DNA of 64,000 nt from contig NZ_AQXF01000001.1 in NCBI RefSeq assembly GCF_000375545.1, positions 608,893 to 672,892 on the forward strand, read 5' to 3'. Under the pieces are notes generated by a model. The model was not told where the DNA came from. It saw only the letters and a program-made list of their open reading frames with translations, and did no database searches. Position numbers and translations under genes: made by a program. Shown one piece after another: positions 7,901-14,702 of the stretch. Every line of letters starts with the position of its first letter. Within the stretch, counting starts at the first letter, position 1. Source of the DNA: Kordiimonas gwangyangensis DSM 19435 = JCM 12864. Lineage in GTDB: Bacteria > Pseudomonadota > Alphaproteobacteria > Sphingomonadales > Kordiimonadaceae.

Positions 7901-10232
7901 CGCCTTCATTCGACAGTGCAACGACAGAGAGCTTCGCCGCATCACTTTCATCAAAACCGCCGCGCCCCTCGGTTTTCACTCCAAGGAACACGGTGCTTTG
8001 CCGCACCGGCATTGCAATCAGGTCCGCAACCGGCCTGCCGCCCACATCCGTCACCTCTGCTGCCACCCGCGCCCGCAGCACATGGCTGGTATCAGGAAGC
8101 GGAGCAAAGGCGACACTCACGCGGGCCGTGCCATTTGCGTCGGTCACAAAATCCTGCCGCTTGGGCGGCTGCGGCTGAAACTCATCTTGCACGAGACCAA
8201 AGCTGTAGGCCTTGAAATTGGGGAAAGGTTGCGGGTCCTTCTCAAGTGAGACAGACAGCTGCCCCTTGAGGTCAGCACCGGGAGCGCCATAGAGGAAATC
8301 GGCCTGTACCGTCACATCCACTGGATTTGAGGAGGTAACGGCATCCACACCGGCCTCCAGCGTGGCGCTCAGGCGTTCGGGTACAAAATCCTCAACCATG
8401 AACCGAGCGTCGCCAACCGGCTTGTCTTCGTCATCGGCATAGAAGGCTGCCCGCCATTGTCCGGTGCGCGCGCCGAGCGAGAGTTTCTGCTCATACGCAT
8501 AGCCGCCGAACTGGTCACCGGTCAGCTTGGTCTTGAGGGCTTCCATGCCGTCGGGCCGGAATACCTTGAAGGTCAGCGGCAGGTTGGGTACCGCAACCGC
8601 CCGCATGTCGCGCAGCACCGCAGACAGGTGCACTGTCTCGCCAGGGCGGTAGATGCCGCGCTCAGTAAAGACATAAGCGTCGAGCGGGCCGTCGGCGTGC
8701 CGGCCGGATGTGCCCCGGTCGCTAAGGTCAAGCGCTGTACCGTCGAGACTGAGGAAGGCATAGTCGCCCTTGTCGGTTTCCGCGACCACGGCCGCAGGCA
8801 TGGCCCCGCCCTTGCCGCGCAGGAGAGCAGCCGCAAACTGCCCATGGCCGCTGCGGTCGGTTTTCGTCTCACTCAGAATGGCGTTATCGCGCGCGACCAG
8901 TTTGAGGGTCACGCTTCGCACCGGCTTGGTGGTCTCAAGCGAATGCACAAAAACATGCAGGCCGTCATCGCCAGAGAGGGTCATCAGCCCCAGGTCAGAC
9001 ACCAGCAGCCACTGCGCCTGATGTTCATAGCGGTAGCGCTGTTTTTTATCCTCTGCCGGGTCGCTGGCCACAAGGGCATAAACACCTGGGCCCTTGCCGT
9101 CGATCAGATCACGGATCGGGACAAGCGTGGTGACATCCTTGTTCGGCGTGCCTTCCACATCCATCGCGCCTTCCCAGATCAGGGTGCCATATTCGTTGCC
9201 AAGGCGCTCTTCTTCCCACTGATAGAAAGCATCGCTTTTCACGCCGCTGTTCAGAAGCGGCACCAGACCACGGTCAGACACCCGGTAAAGCTTCAGCTCC
9301 ACGCTGGTCATATTGACGGTTTTAAGCGGCACCGTCTCATCCCCGACTTTGGGCAGGATATAGGTGCCATTGCCAAAGTTGATGCGCGCCTTGCGGTCTG
9401 GAACAGTGACCGTGCGACTGACATCTCGGTACAAGCGGCTGCCATCACTGCCCGTCAGCCCCGCAAGCAGAGTGACCTTCAGGGATGCGCCATACGTGAG
9501 GCCACTCAGGCAAATACGTTTGCCGTTTGCGCGCACACTCACATCGGCGGCGCCTTCAAGGCGCACATAATCTTCAATTTCAGCCGTGCGGCCACGGGAC
9601 AGCTCGGACGACATGACCAAGCAGGCGGACGGTGTGAAGGATTCCACGTCCACCGCCACGTCGTTAATGCGCAAAGTCGCCTGCGAACGCACGGCATCAA
9701 GATGGGCGCGGCGCGGCTTGGTGTCATCGAGTGATACGGCATATTCGAGATATTCAATTGCGCGCTGCAGGTTCTGTTCGGTCCTGAAATATTTGGCGAG
9801 TTCCTCAACCGCATCGGCCTTCAGCACGTTTTCTGTCGCGAGGTCATAGGCTTTCCATGCCGCCGCACGGGCTTCTGTCGTTCTGCTTGTTTTCGCCAGC
9901 TCCTGCGATACCTCCATCCAGCGTTTCGCGGAAGCGGGTGCCTCAGCAAGGCTCAGTTCAATGCGGTGCAACTGAACAAAGCTCGCGATATCGGCCTCAA
10001 GTCCCTTGTGTTTCAGCACTTCCGCGAGGCTCATGCCCTCAATTCTGGCACCTGCCTGCAGTTCCTTGAGCTCCGCCGCATAGGCTTCACTTTTTTCAAG
10101 CAGGCGGTCAGCCTCTGCCGCGTGCCTATCGATGGTGGGAGGGGACGCGGCCCAAGCCCGGTTCGCGGTGATGACAAGCGCAATGGCGCTCACAAAAAAA
10201 GCAATGGCGATGCTGGCGAATAAGCGGCGCAT
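4965..10232 (-). CDS. Bacterial alpha-2-macroglobulin family protein
   Basis: This very large exported protein (about 1755 residues) is a bacterial alpha-2-macroglobulin, a suicide-type protease trap. ATG 10232 is preferred over ATG 10244 because GGGGGA lies just upstream of it. The N-terminus is a signal or anchor segment (about residues 3-27) without a lipobox Cys, unlike the E. coli YfhM lipoprotein. MG-type beta domains fill the N-terminal half (for example AYVFTERGIYRPGETVHLS). The thioester motif CTEQ is intact near residue 1310 (base about 6300), followed by the alpha-alpha toroid domain (GGFGIW, DAYTTDFLLRA) and a receptor-like C-terminal domain. It is directly coupled to pbpC. A perfect 12-bp inverted repeat lies in its leader. 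Confidence 0.94.
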   Translation of the reverse strand: MRRLFASIAIAFFVSAIALVITANRAWAASPPTIDRHAAEADRLLEKSEAYAAELKELQAGARIEGMSLAEVLKHKGLEADIASFVQLHRIELSLAEAPASAKRWMEVSQELAKTSRTTEARAAAWKAYDLATENVLKADAVEELAKYFRTEQNLQRAIEYLEYAVSLDDTKPRRAHLDAVRSQATLRINDVAVDVESFTPSACLVMSSELSRGRTAEIEDYVRLEGAADVSVRANGKRICLSGLTYGASLKVTLLAGLTGSDGSRLYRDVSRTVTVPDRKARINFGNGTYILPKVGDETVPLKTVNMTSVELKLYRVSDRGLVPLLNSGVKSDAFYQWEEERLGNEYGTLIWEGAMDVEGTPNKDVTTLVPIRDLIDGKGPGVYALVASDPAEDKKQRYRYEHQAQWLLVSDLGLMTLSGDDGLHVFVHSLETTKPVRSVTLKLVARDNAILSETKTDRSGHGQFAAALLRGKGGAMPAAVVAETDKGDYAFLSLDGTALDLSDRGTSGRHADGPLDAYVFTERGIYRPGETVHLSAVLRDMRAVAVPNLPLTFKVFRPDGMEALKTKLTGDQFGGYAYEQKLSLGARTGQWRAAFYADDEDKPVGDARFMVEDFVPERLSATLEAGVDAVTSSNPVDVTVQADFLYGAPGADLKGQLSVSLEKDPQPFPNFKAYSFGLVQDEFQPQPPKRQDFVTDANGTARVSVAFAPLPDTSHVLRARVAAEVTDVGGRPVADLIAMPVRQSTVFLGVKTEGRGGFDESDAAKLSVVALSNEGEPIAEHGVNAVWVREHYQYSWYRLDGSWRFRSSVVDEVIAEETLETGQDGTIELERMLAGGRYRLDVFDAEGKAASSRRFHVGWWAAATSPDVPDALELTVDETALNAGDRLRGFVKAPFEGRALITVVNERLVDYKLITLEKDGSTFDFKVGADWGPGAYVLATALRPDAGEISRLPVRATGLKWFSVGRAAKVQKLKIDAPEVTLPGRAVDIPVTVEGGKPGEAMKVIVAAVDEGILNITRFKSPNPDTFFYGQRAFAMDLRDVYGRLIRTEEGTRGTLRTGGDNLEEVMVTGMRRAADGEDEANNMFAALSRTSRTVALIRRDIVLDETGSATVSFDLPDFAGKLRLMAVAYGTTMLGVGEANMTVRTPVVAELILPRFLAPGDNAVAMLSVQNLSGSEKALRIALDAKGSAVKLADPDMSAITLAQKERRDIPVVINGMEPGDAALHLALSADGIEEIRREWGITVRAAWPYATKRTQAGIVPGASHTFAATDTSDFYRVTTSGSLTLSTRPNLEANRMMRELNAYAYRCTEQTVSRAFPSLYHDQLSALYGDMPVSKTDAANLIDRAIVTIMDRQKSDGGFGIWSLLGGNSPWLDAYTTDFLLRAAEAGYEVPDAVTSLALNRLRSIVNIRNYQYPHAQAYAFYVLARVGDVSASEVRYFADHALSKVNTPLALAQMAAALHHVGERDAAEKMFIKAYKFSRPKAYYSDYGSSIRDNAAFVSLVAEVMPNSALVADLSDVLERFVSEKSWLSTQEMAWISRAAASFADDSGTNLSASINGDKVSSAKGIWAGTIGKTVPEGELTIANEGAVTLRAVKLLRGVPKAAPEASDNGLKITRHYFDMDGKPVNIAEVKQNDRIVVLLDGKATIPAIRDTLVVDLLPAGLEIETTDVSSLKFLPDLSGTEFEDARDDRYVAALKLGEYRGWRNNQIRLAYIVRAVTVGDYVQPGTFAEDMYQPEYHTQGAVSRVRVVK

Positions 10233-10251
10233 GGTGTCCCCCATCTGGCAG

Positions 10252-10280
10252 ATAAGCCATGACAGAGCGTCATGGCTTAT
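10252..10280 (-). promoter_or_regulatory. Perfect 12-bp inverted repeat in leader of the macroglobulin-pbpC operon
   Basis: Arms ATAAGCCATGAC (10252-10263) and GTCATGGCTTAT (10269-10280) are exact reverse complements separated by AGAGC. The element lies 19 bases before the preferred macroglobulin start, so it could be a DNA operator or an mRNA leader hairpin. No T-tract follows in the gene direction, so it is not a standard terminator. Confidence 0.6.
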
Positions 10281-10372
10281 TAGAGTGTTGCCACCAATTA
10301 TGGTAAAAAAACGGACAGATCACGCGCCGCGTGCATTTTTTCGGGAAGATGTGCTCTTTTGGCCCCAACGCC

Positions 10373-11290
10373 TTAACCGGCGATAAAGGCACGCAGGTCT
10401 GCGTTCAGTTTTTCGATATGGGTCAGCGGCAAGCCGTGCGGCGCTCCCTCATAGACCTTGAGGGTCGCGTTTGGCATCAACTTGGCACTCACGGCCCCTG
10501 TCATCACAAGCGGGGCGGACGCATCCTTGTCGCCGTGGATCACAAGTGTCGGCACATTTACTTTGGCAAGGTCGGCCCTGAAGTCGGTTTCAGCATTTTC
10601 GCGCGCGAGCTCAAGCGCAGCGTAGAGCGATGTTTGCAGCATCAGCGCCTTGCCCCACTCAATCATATCGCGGGACGTCTCTGGCACGAAAAACGGCTTG
10701 GCGTTGGCCTCGATCCAGCCCGGGAAATCCCGCACAATGGGTGCCCGCAAGCTCGCCAGCACCTCCCGCGGGAGGCCCATGGCATTGTCGCCCGTTTGCA
10801 TCAGGAAGGGGGTTATTGTGCCCACCATCACCACTTTGCCCACGCCCTTGCCACCATGCCGGGCGAAATAGCGCGCAATCTCGGTCCCGCCCATGGAGTG
10901 GGCTACAAGGGTCACATTCTCAAGCCCAAGGCTGTCGATGACCGCTTTCAGGTCATCTGCCAGATGGTCATGATCATACCCACGACCGGGATCTGATGAG
11001 CGCCCGTGACCGCGGCGGTCATAGGCGATGGCGCGGTAGCCGCTTGAGGCCAAGGCCATCATTTGGTAGGCCCAGAAATCAGATGGCAAGGTCCACCCCG
11101 CAAGGAACAGTACTGGCGCGCCCGTGCCCCAATCGCGCACAAAAAGCCGGGTGCCGTCCGGTGTCGTGACATGGTCCGGCCGGCCAGTCTGCGCAAGTGA
11201 TGCTGCAACGGCCTTCTCAGCGCTTACCGATCCCAATACACCTGCCGCACCCGCCGCCAGCGCAAGCCCAAACAAGTCCCTCCGACGCAT
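10373..11290 (-). CDS. Tat-exported alpha/beta hydrolase (non-haem haloperoxidase/esterase type)
   Basis: A 305-residue alpha/beta hydrolase. The N-terminus MRRRDLFGLALAAGAAG has a twin-arginine pattern and the precursor continues to about residue 30, so export by Tat is likely. The fold markers are FLAGWTLPSDFW (oxyanion region), YDRRGHGRS, the nucleophile elbow AHSMGGTE (Ser near residue 131), PTLVIHGDKDAS (acid) and GAPHGLP (His), the set seen in chloroperoxidase-like esterases. AAGGAG lies just upstream of the ATG. The substrate cannot be inferred. It is divergent from the XRE regulator, with a short palindrome between them. Confidence 0.88.
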   Translation of the reverse strand: MRRRDLFGLALAAGAAGVLGSVSAEKAVAASLAQTGRPDHVTTPDGTRLFVRDWGTGAPVLFLAGWTLPSDFWAYQMMALASSGYRAIAYDRRGHGRSSDPGRGYDHDHLADDLKAVIDSLGLENVTLVAHSMGGTEIARYFARHGGKGVGKVVMVGTITPFLMQTGDNAMGLPREVLASLRAPIVRDFPGWIEANAKPFFVPETSRDMIEWGKALMLQTSLYAALELARENAETDFRADLAKVNVPTLVIHGDKDASAPLVMTGAVSAKLMPNATLKVYEGAPHGLPLTHIEKLNADLRAFIAG

Positions 11291-11351
11291 CGTCTTTCTC
11301 CTTGCGAAATCGAACTATCGGTATGGGTATGGCGTCGCTCGTCTAAGGTCA

Positions 11352-11368
11352 ATTACCGCTCAGGTAAT
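11352..11368. promoter_or_regulatory. Short palindrome between divergent hydrolase and XRE genes
   Basis: ATTACC-GCTCA-GGTAAT is a perfect 6-bp inverted repeat midway between the two divergent starts. It is a reasonable operator for the adjacent XRE-type regulator, but short enough to arise by chance. Confidence 0.3.
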
Positions 11369-11496
11369 GGCAAAGCAGATGCAGGCGCTTTATTTTTCGG
11401 CAACAGCTTCACCAGGGAATTTCGCTGGAACAGCTGCAGGAATACCCATTACGCTGTACCAATGCAGCACCGGCAGATAGCGACAGAGGTTAGGCA

Positions 11497-11784
11497 ATGA
11501 ATCACCTTATGGGCGAACACATGCACAGTTTTGGCACTGTGCTCGCACAGTTCCGCAAAAAGCGGCGGCTCTCACAGCTTACGCTGTCGCTCGACGCTGA
11601 CGTATCCACGCGCCACGTCAGCTTTCTGGAAACCGGCCGCGCGCGTCCAAGCAGGGCGATGATTGAAAAGCTTGCCGCGGCGTTAGCGCTGTCCCCGAAG
11701 GATAAACAAACCCTCCTGCTCGCTGCCGGTTTCTGGACCGTAGGCATTCCCGGCACCACAGATGCGGGCTACACGCCAGCTTGA
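11497..11784 (+). CDS. XRE-family DNA-binding protein, truncated after the HTH (MmyB-like family)
   Basis: The 95-residue product contains a clear XRE helix-turn-helix: LAQFRKKRRLSQLTLSLDAD, VSTRHVSFLETGRARPSR, AMIEKLAAALALSP, KDKQTLLLAAGF. This arrangement is typical of long XRE regulators in which about 150 residues of MmyB-type ligand-binding domain follow the LLLAAG motif. Here the frame runs into unrelated residues and stops 20 codons later. A second frame, overlapping by 23 bases, resumes with a different sensory domain. This may be a truncated gene, a frameshifted fusion, or a functional stand-alone HTH protein. ATG 11497 has GAGG upstream. Confidence 0.65.
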   Translation: MNHLMGEHMHSFGTVLAQFRKKRRLSQLTLSLDADVSTRHVSFLETGRARPSRAMIEKLAAALALSPKDKQTLLLAAGFWTVGIPGTTDAGYTPA

Positions 11785-12145
11785 TCACGCGCCGCTCGGC
11801 TGGCTCACACATTACCACAGCCGCAGCTTTGCCGATTATGACCCCATGCTATATGCTACAGCACAGCGGCATTTGCCGTTTTTCTGGTCTGATATTTTGA
11901 ATGCGTCTCACCGGCACGACCAGCGCATCAGCACCATGCTGGGCGAAGCAAAAGACTTCCATGTGACAGAAGGCTTTGTCATGCCGCTCCGCCGCTTCGA
12001 CGGCAGTATTCATGCGGTCTCGTGCATGGCTGAACGGTGTGACGCCAGGGACCCCAGCGTCCGCGCGCAGGCAAACGCCATCTCTATGGCCCTGCTCCGA
12101 CAAATGGAATTGCATCCGGGGGCCGGGATTAACAGACTAGCTTAA
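11762..12145 (+). pseudogene. Fragment of a LuxR-type autoinducer-binding domain protein
   Basis: The 127-residue frame resembles the later part of the LuxR autoinducer-binding domain: LGWLTHYHSRSFADYDPM (W, Y and D of the acyl-homoserine lactone pocket), then a short gap, LPFFWSDI, EAKDFHVTEGFVMPLRRFDGS. The first 40-50 residues of the domain are missing, and the protein stops where the LuxR HTH should begin, so it lacks both ends of a normal quorum-sensing regulator. It overlaps the upstream XRE frame by 23 bases in another register. It ends 9 bases before the 48-nt tRNA-derived repeat, so truncation linked to the island boundary is plausible. Confidence 0.55.
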
Positions 12146-12154
12146 GAGAACAGA

Positions 12155-12202
12155 AAAAATGGCGCACCCGAAGGGACCAGAACCCTTGGCCTCTGCCTTC
12201 GG
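12155..12202 (-). repeat. Degenerate direct copy of the tRNA-Arg 3' half (candidate attachment site)
   Basis: Aligned by eye with 23408-23455, 44 of 48 bases match. The first 22 are identical and span five flanking A residues, the encoded CCA end, the acceptor strand and part of the T-arm. After three mismatches, six bases match. After one more mismatch, 16 bases match, ending at the anticodon. Both copies have the same orientation. This is the arrangement left when a tyrosine-recombinase element integrates at a tRNA 3' end. The 5' half of the tRNA is absent here, so it is not a tRNA gene. Confidence 0.75.
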
Positions 12203-12536
12203 CAGGGTGTTGTGATCGCCATTCTGTATCAGAAAATTTTATAATTACTTATACAAAACAATACATTAGTATTCTATCCAATGTCATTTAATGACATGCA
12301 TCTTATGAGGTCGTGTCGCAAATTTGTCCCAAAAAATATTTCATTTCGTATCGAATAACTCCCCATCCCGCCTGTGCTCGTCATGAATGATTCGACGCAA
12401 GAGGACAGTGATATCCTGTTTGACCTTGGCCCCCACCTAATGGCTAGGCTGTCCAGCTATTTGGCATGCCGAAAGCGGTTACGGTGCAGGTTGCCGCCAC
12501 GCGGGACGAGGCACGTGACGTAAGGATCGGTGCGGT
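12203..12536. other. Gene-free AT-rich stretch at the left island edge
   Basis: No supportable gene. Bases 12230-12360 are clearly more AT-rich than the surroundings. A perfect palindrome ATGTCAT-TTA-ATGACAT lies at 12281-12297. The stretch lies beyond the 3' end of the minus-strand GNAT gene and contains no obvious terminator. Confidence 0.5.
12281..12297. promoter_or_regulatory. 17-nt palindrome in AT-rich island edge
   Basis: ATGTCAT and ATGACAT are exact reverse complements separated by TTA. It is of operator size, but no start codon lies nearby, so its role is unknown. Confidence 0.3.
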
Positions 12537-13097
12537 TCAGACCGTGCCAGCCATGGCGGCCCGCGGCTTGATGTCGGTTATGCCGGCCATTTCATCCGCA
12601 TTCGGGAACCAGCTCATGCGGGCGTACATGCTATCTGAGGCACTGATGTCTTCGACAAAGCCGTATTTTTCCAGAAAGCGACCCATCGTAATGTCATCCC
12701 GGCGCATGGGGACAAGCAGGGGGCGTTTGGTTTGTGCCGCCGCTTTCATGAGCCACAGGAGGATGCTGGAGCCAAGTCCCTTTCCCTGGACCTTCTTGAT
12801 GAAGTCAAGATCGACAAGGCGCAGTTCCACCGGCCCGATGTCGAGAGTGACACGGCCGATACGCGTACCATTCTTCTCGATCACCATATAGACGGCGTTT
12901 GGAAACTGGCTTCCATAGCCTCCTTCCTGGGCACGCAACTGCATGTCGATCACGCTCTCGATATAATCGGGGCTGTTGTCGGCCATGCGGATATCATCCC
13001 GGTTTTCACGGAACATTTTGGCGAGGAAATCCTTGTCGCTTGCACGTGCCGGGCGCGCAGACATGCCATGCGGCAAGTTGACGGAGCCTGTGATCAT
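12537..13097 (-). CDS. GNAT-family N-acetyltransferase
   Basis: A 186-residue GNAT acetyltransferase. The acetyl-CoA binding signature is V-Q-G-K-G-L-G-S (Q-x-x-G-x-G), preceded by the beta4 strand RLVDLDFI and followed by ILLWLMKAAAQ and the late segment RFLEKYGFVED. The substrate is not predictable. AGGGGG sits 6 bases before the ATG. The gene starts 15 bases after the stop of the upstream DUF6916-like gene, so it is the last member of the minus-strand cassette. In this company it may modify the cassette's own proteins, but that is speculation. Confidence 0.8.
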   Translation of the reverse strand: MITGSVNLPHGMSARPARASDKDFLAKMFRENRDDIRMADNSPDYIESVIDMQLRAQEGGYGSQFPNAVYMVIEKNGTRIGRVTLDIGPVELRLVDLDFIKKVQGKGLGSSILLWLMKAAAQTKRPLLVPMRRDDITMGRFLEKYGFVEDISASDSMYARMSWFPNADEMAGITDIKPRAAMAGTV

Positions 13098-13112
13098 CGG
13101 TTCCCCCTCTGG

Positions 13113-13463
13113 TTAGTTGAAGGATAGTTGGAAATAGGCACCGGCCTGCTGTCGCGGGGGGCGGAGGGTCCGGCTGATGTGGACGCTTTCCACTGGTCCA
13201 GCCTCAAGTCCGGCCACCGAGCAATCGAACGACTGTGCATGCTGCATCGGATGACTATTGTCCTCTTCAGCGCGGAAAAGCAGGCTAAAGGGCGTGCGAA
13301 TACTGTCAGGCCCTGCACCATCCGGGTTTTCCGTGCATGAAACCAGACGCACGGGCATCGACAGATCGCCGGATATAATCTGAAATTCTTCGTCCAGCCT
13401 GTGTGCAAACAGATCGGACGTCATGGACGCTATCTCTGGGTTGTCTGATTTTTCGTTATGCAT
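13113..13463 (-). CDS. DUF6916-like small protein, second copy
   Basis: The product is 116 residues. An upstream in-frame ATG at 13520 exists, but AGGGGG lies 7 bases before ATG 13463, which is preferred. The pattern (MTSDLFAHRLDEEFQI, PVRLVSC, TPFSLLFRA, a mid region centred on Pro/Gln, then VHISRTL, and a final GAYFQLSFN) matches small beta-rich proteins of the DUF6916 kind, which are often encoded next to tail-collar proteins. There is no signal peptide and no membrane segment. The family name is from memory of the pattern and should be confirmed. It lies between a tail-collar gene and the GNAT gene. Confidence 0.6.
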   Translation of the reverse strand: MHNEKSDNPEIASMTSDLFAHRLDEEFQIISGDLSMPVRLVSCTENPDGAGPDSIRTPFSLLFRAEEDNSHPMQHAQSFDCSVAGLEAGPVESVHISRTLRPPRQQAGAYFQLSFN

Positions 13464-13515
13464 GAAATATCCCCCTATCTCGCTTCTGTTATCGTTCAAT
13501 CGGGAGTGTTGGTCA

Positions 13516-13552
13516 ACCACTAGTGGTGGGGCGCTGATTGTATCAGCGCCCC
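13516..13552 (-). promoter_or_regulatory. Palindrome plus strong hairpin between tail-collar and DUF6916-like genes
   Basis: Bases 13516-13527 are the palindrome ACCACT-AGTGGT. Directly after it, GGGGCGCTGAT (13528-13538) and ATCAGCGCCCC (13542-13552) form a perfect 11-bp stem with a 3-base loop. On the operon (minus) strand no T-tract follows, so this looks more like an intercistronic processing or stability element than a terminator. Confidence 0.5.
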
Positions 13553-13559
13553 TTGGTCT

Positions 13560-14204
13560 CTACGAACGAGATGGGTAGTTACCCGTTACACAAATGCTGT
13601 AGTTGATAACAAGAGATGGTTGCATCAGGCCAATCTCAGAGCTTGCGCCTGCATTCTGGATCGAGAACTGGGTGTTGTCGAAGCCGCCTGGCGCGCCGCC
13701 ACCGGACACGCCGCCGATCTGGGCAGTTTGGCCAGTCGGGATATCAGTCTGGGCGATAAAGCCACGGGTGTTGATGGAGCCCGTCGCCGTTGCAACTGCG
13801 GCAAGATAGTCACCAGCGTCGGGGGTGGCCTTATTGCCAGCAACCGTCGCGACTTCAACCGACGCAGGGAGGCCGCTGCCACCGCCGCCGGAGCCCGCAT
13901 AGCTGTGCGTGTGGGTGTGTGTCGGCATCTGTGCGAGGGACATGTAGAAATATTCCTGCCCTAGCATTTGGCCGATGACCCGGTTGGTTAACCCTGGCCC
14001 CTGGAATTGGCCTATCGGGGTGCGCCCGCGCAGGTCGGGATACCCGAATACGGAGCGGCAGTCTCCGCCAAACTCGCAACCGAGAAGGGAGAATAGAGCG
14101 CTCTGCTGGCCGATGCTGATAAGCTGGCCAGCGCAATAAGCCCAGTTAAGTGGCGCGAACTGAAAACCGAGTGCCTGAATTACACCCATATATCCGTCTT
14201 GCAT
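13560..14204 (-). CDS. Phage tail-collar domain protein (MdpB-like), copy 1
   Basis: A 214-residue protein with an N-terminal phage tail-collar domain. The diagnostic run is MGVIQALGFQFAPLNWAYC, GQLISIGQQSALFSLLG, EFGGDCRSVFGYPDLRGRTPIG, the same layout as microcystin-dependent protein MdpB and short tail fibres. After it come an HTHTHSY segment and a Gly-rich region, and it ends with LMQPSLVINYSICVTG. It lacks a signal peptide. AAGGAGG precedes the ATG. It shares about half its residues by eye with copy 2 at 14703-15350. Such proteins occur in bacterial chromosomes outside prophages; no other tail gene lies here. Confidence 0.85.
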   Translation of the reverse strand: MQDGYMGVIQALGFQFAPLNWAYCAGQLISIGQQSALFSLLGCEFGGDCRSVFGYPDLRGRTPIGQFQGPGLTNRVIGQMLGQEYFYMSLAQMPTHTHTHSYAGSGGGGSGLPASVEVATVAGNKATPDAGDYLAAVATATGSINTRGFIAQTDIPTGQTAQIGGVSGGGAPGGFDNTQFSIQNAGASSEIGLMQPSLVINYSICVTGNYPSRS

Positions 14205-14277
14205 GTTATGTCCTCCTTATCGCCGGATGCCGGCGTCATGATGACCACTGGTGACCGCGTGGGCCACGTCTCGTGGT

Positions 14278-14646
14278 TCAGGAAAAAACGATCTCGTATT
14301 TGACTCTGATGTCGTCTTGTTTTTCGGTTTGTGGGAGGGTCTTCTTCCCGTCCGGGTCGCCACCTGGGGCGTTAGCCTTGTTGTCTAGGTAAATGCCCGT
14401 GAGTACGCCAACCTTTTCGAAGTTCAGGTCATAGATGCCATCGGGCACCTGATGGAAATCGGGGCCGCTGAGTGTCAAGGTGAAGGCGGCAGCACGGCAT
14501 CCTTCCGGCGGACAGCAGCCCTCTTTTTGCACAGCGACGTTCACGGCCTCCAGCGTCAAAACCAGGTCTGGTCCATTTGTAACCGTTACAGTGACGTCTG
14601 AGCCGAGGATGCCCTTGAAACTGTCAGGGGTAAGCTTGTCCAGCAT
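14278..14646 (-). CDS. DUF6916-like small protein, first copy
   Basis: The product is 122 residues, starting MLDKLTPDSFKG at ATG 14646 with AAGGAG upstream; a longer frame to 14688 lacks such a site. The protein reads as a small beta-sandwich: LGSDVTVTV, VLTLEAVNV, AAFTLTLSGP, PDGIYDLNFEKVG, a C-terminal RVKYEIVFS. The central motif CCPPEGC is unusual. It sits between the two tail-collar genes, mirroring the second tail-collar/DUF6916-like pair downstream, so the cassette seems to contain a duplicated pair. The biochemical role is unknown. Confidence 0.65.
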   Translation of the reverse strand: MLDKLTPDSFKGILGSDVTVTVTNGPDLVLTLEAVNVAVQKEGCCPPEGCRAAAFTLTLSGPDFHQVPDGIYDLNFEKVGVLTGIYLDNKANAPGGDPDGKKTLPQTEKQDDIRVKYEIVFS

Positions 14647-14702
14647 GGTGAATCTCCTTTGCGAACGATCGTGTTCGGCATTTGGCAAAACAGTGGGTTG
14701 GC

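Noticed and set aside
8457-9734. A 425-codon plus-strand frame inside the macroglobulin gene
   Set aside because: It lies entirely within a certain gene and has no recognisable domain.
12155-12202. A second functional tRNA-Arg gene
   Set aside because: Only the 3' half is present; there is no D-arm or 5' acceptor strand, and the T-loop lacks TTCGA.
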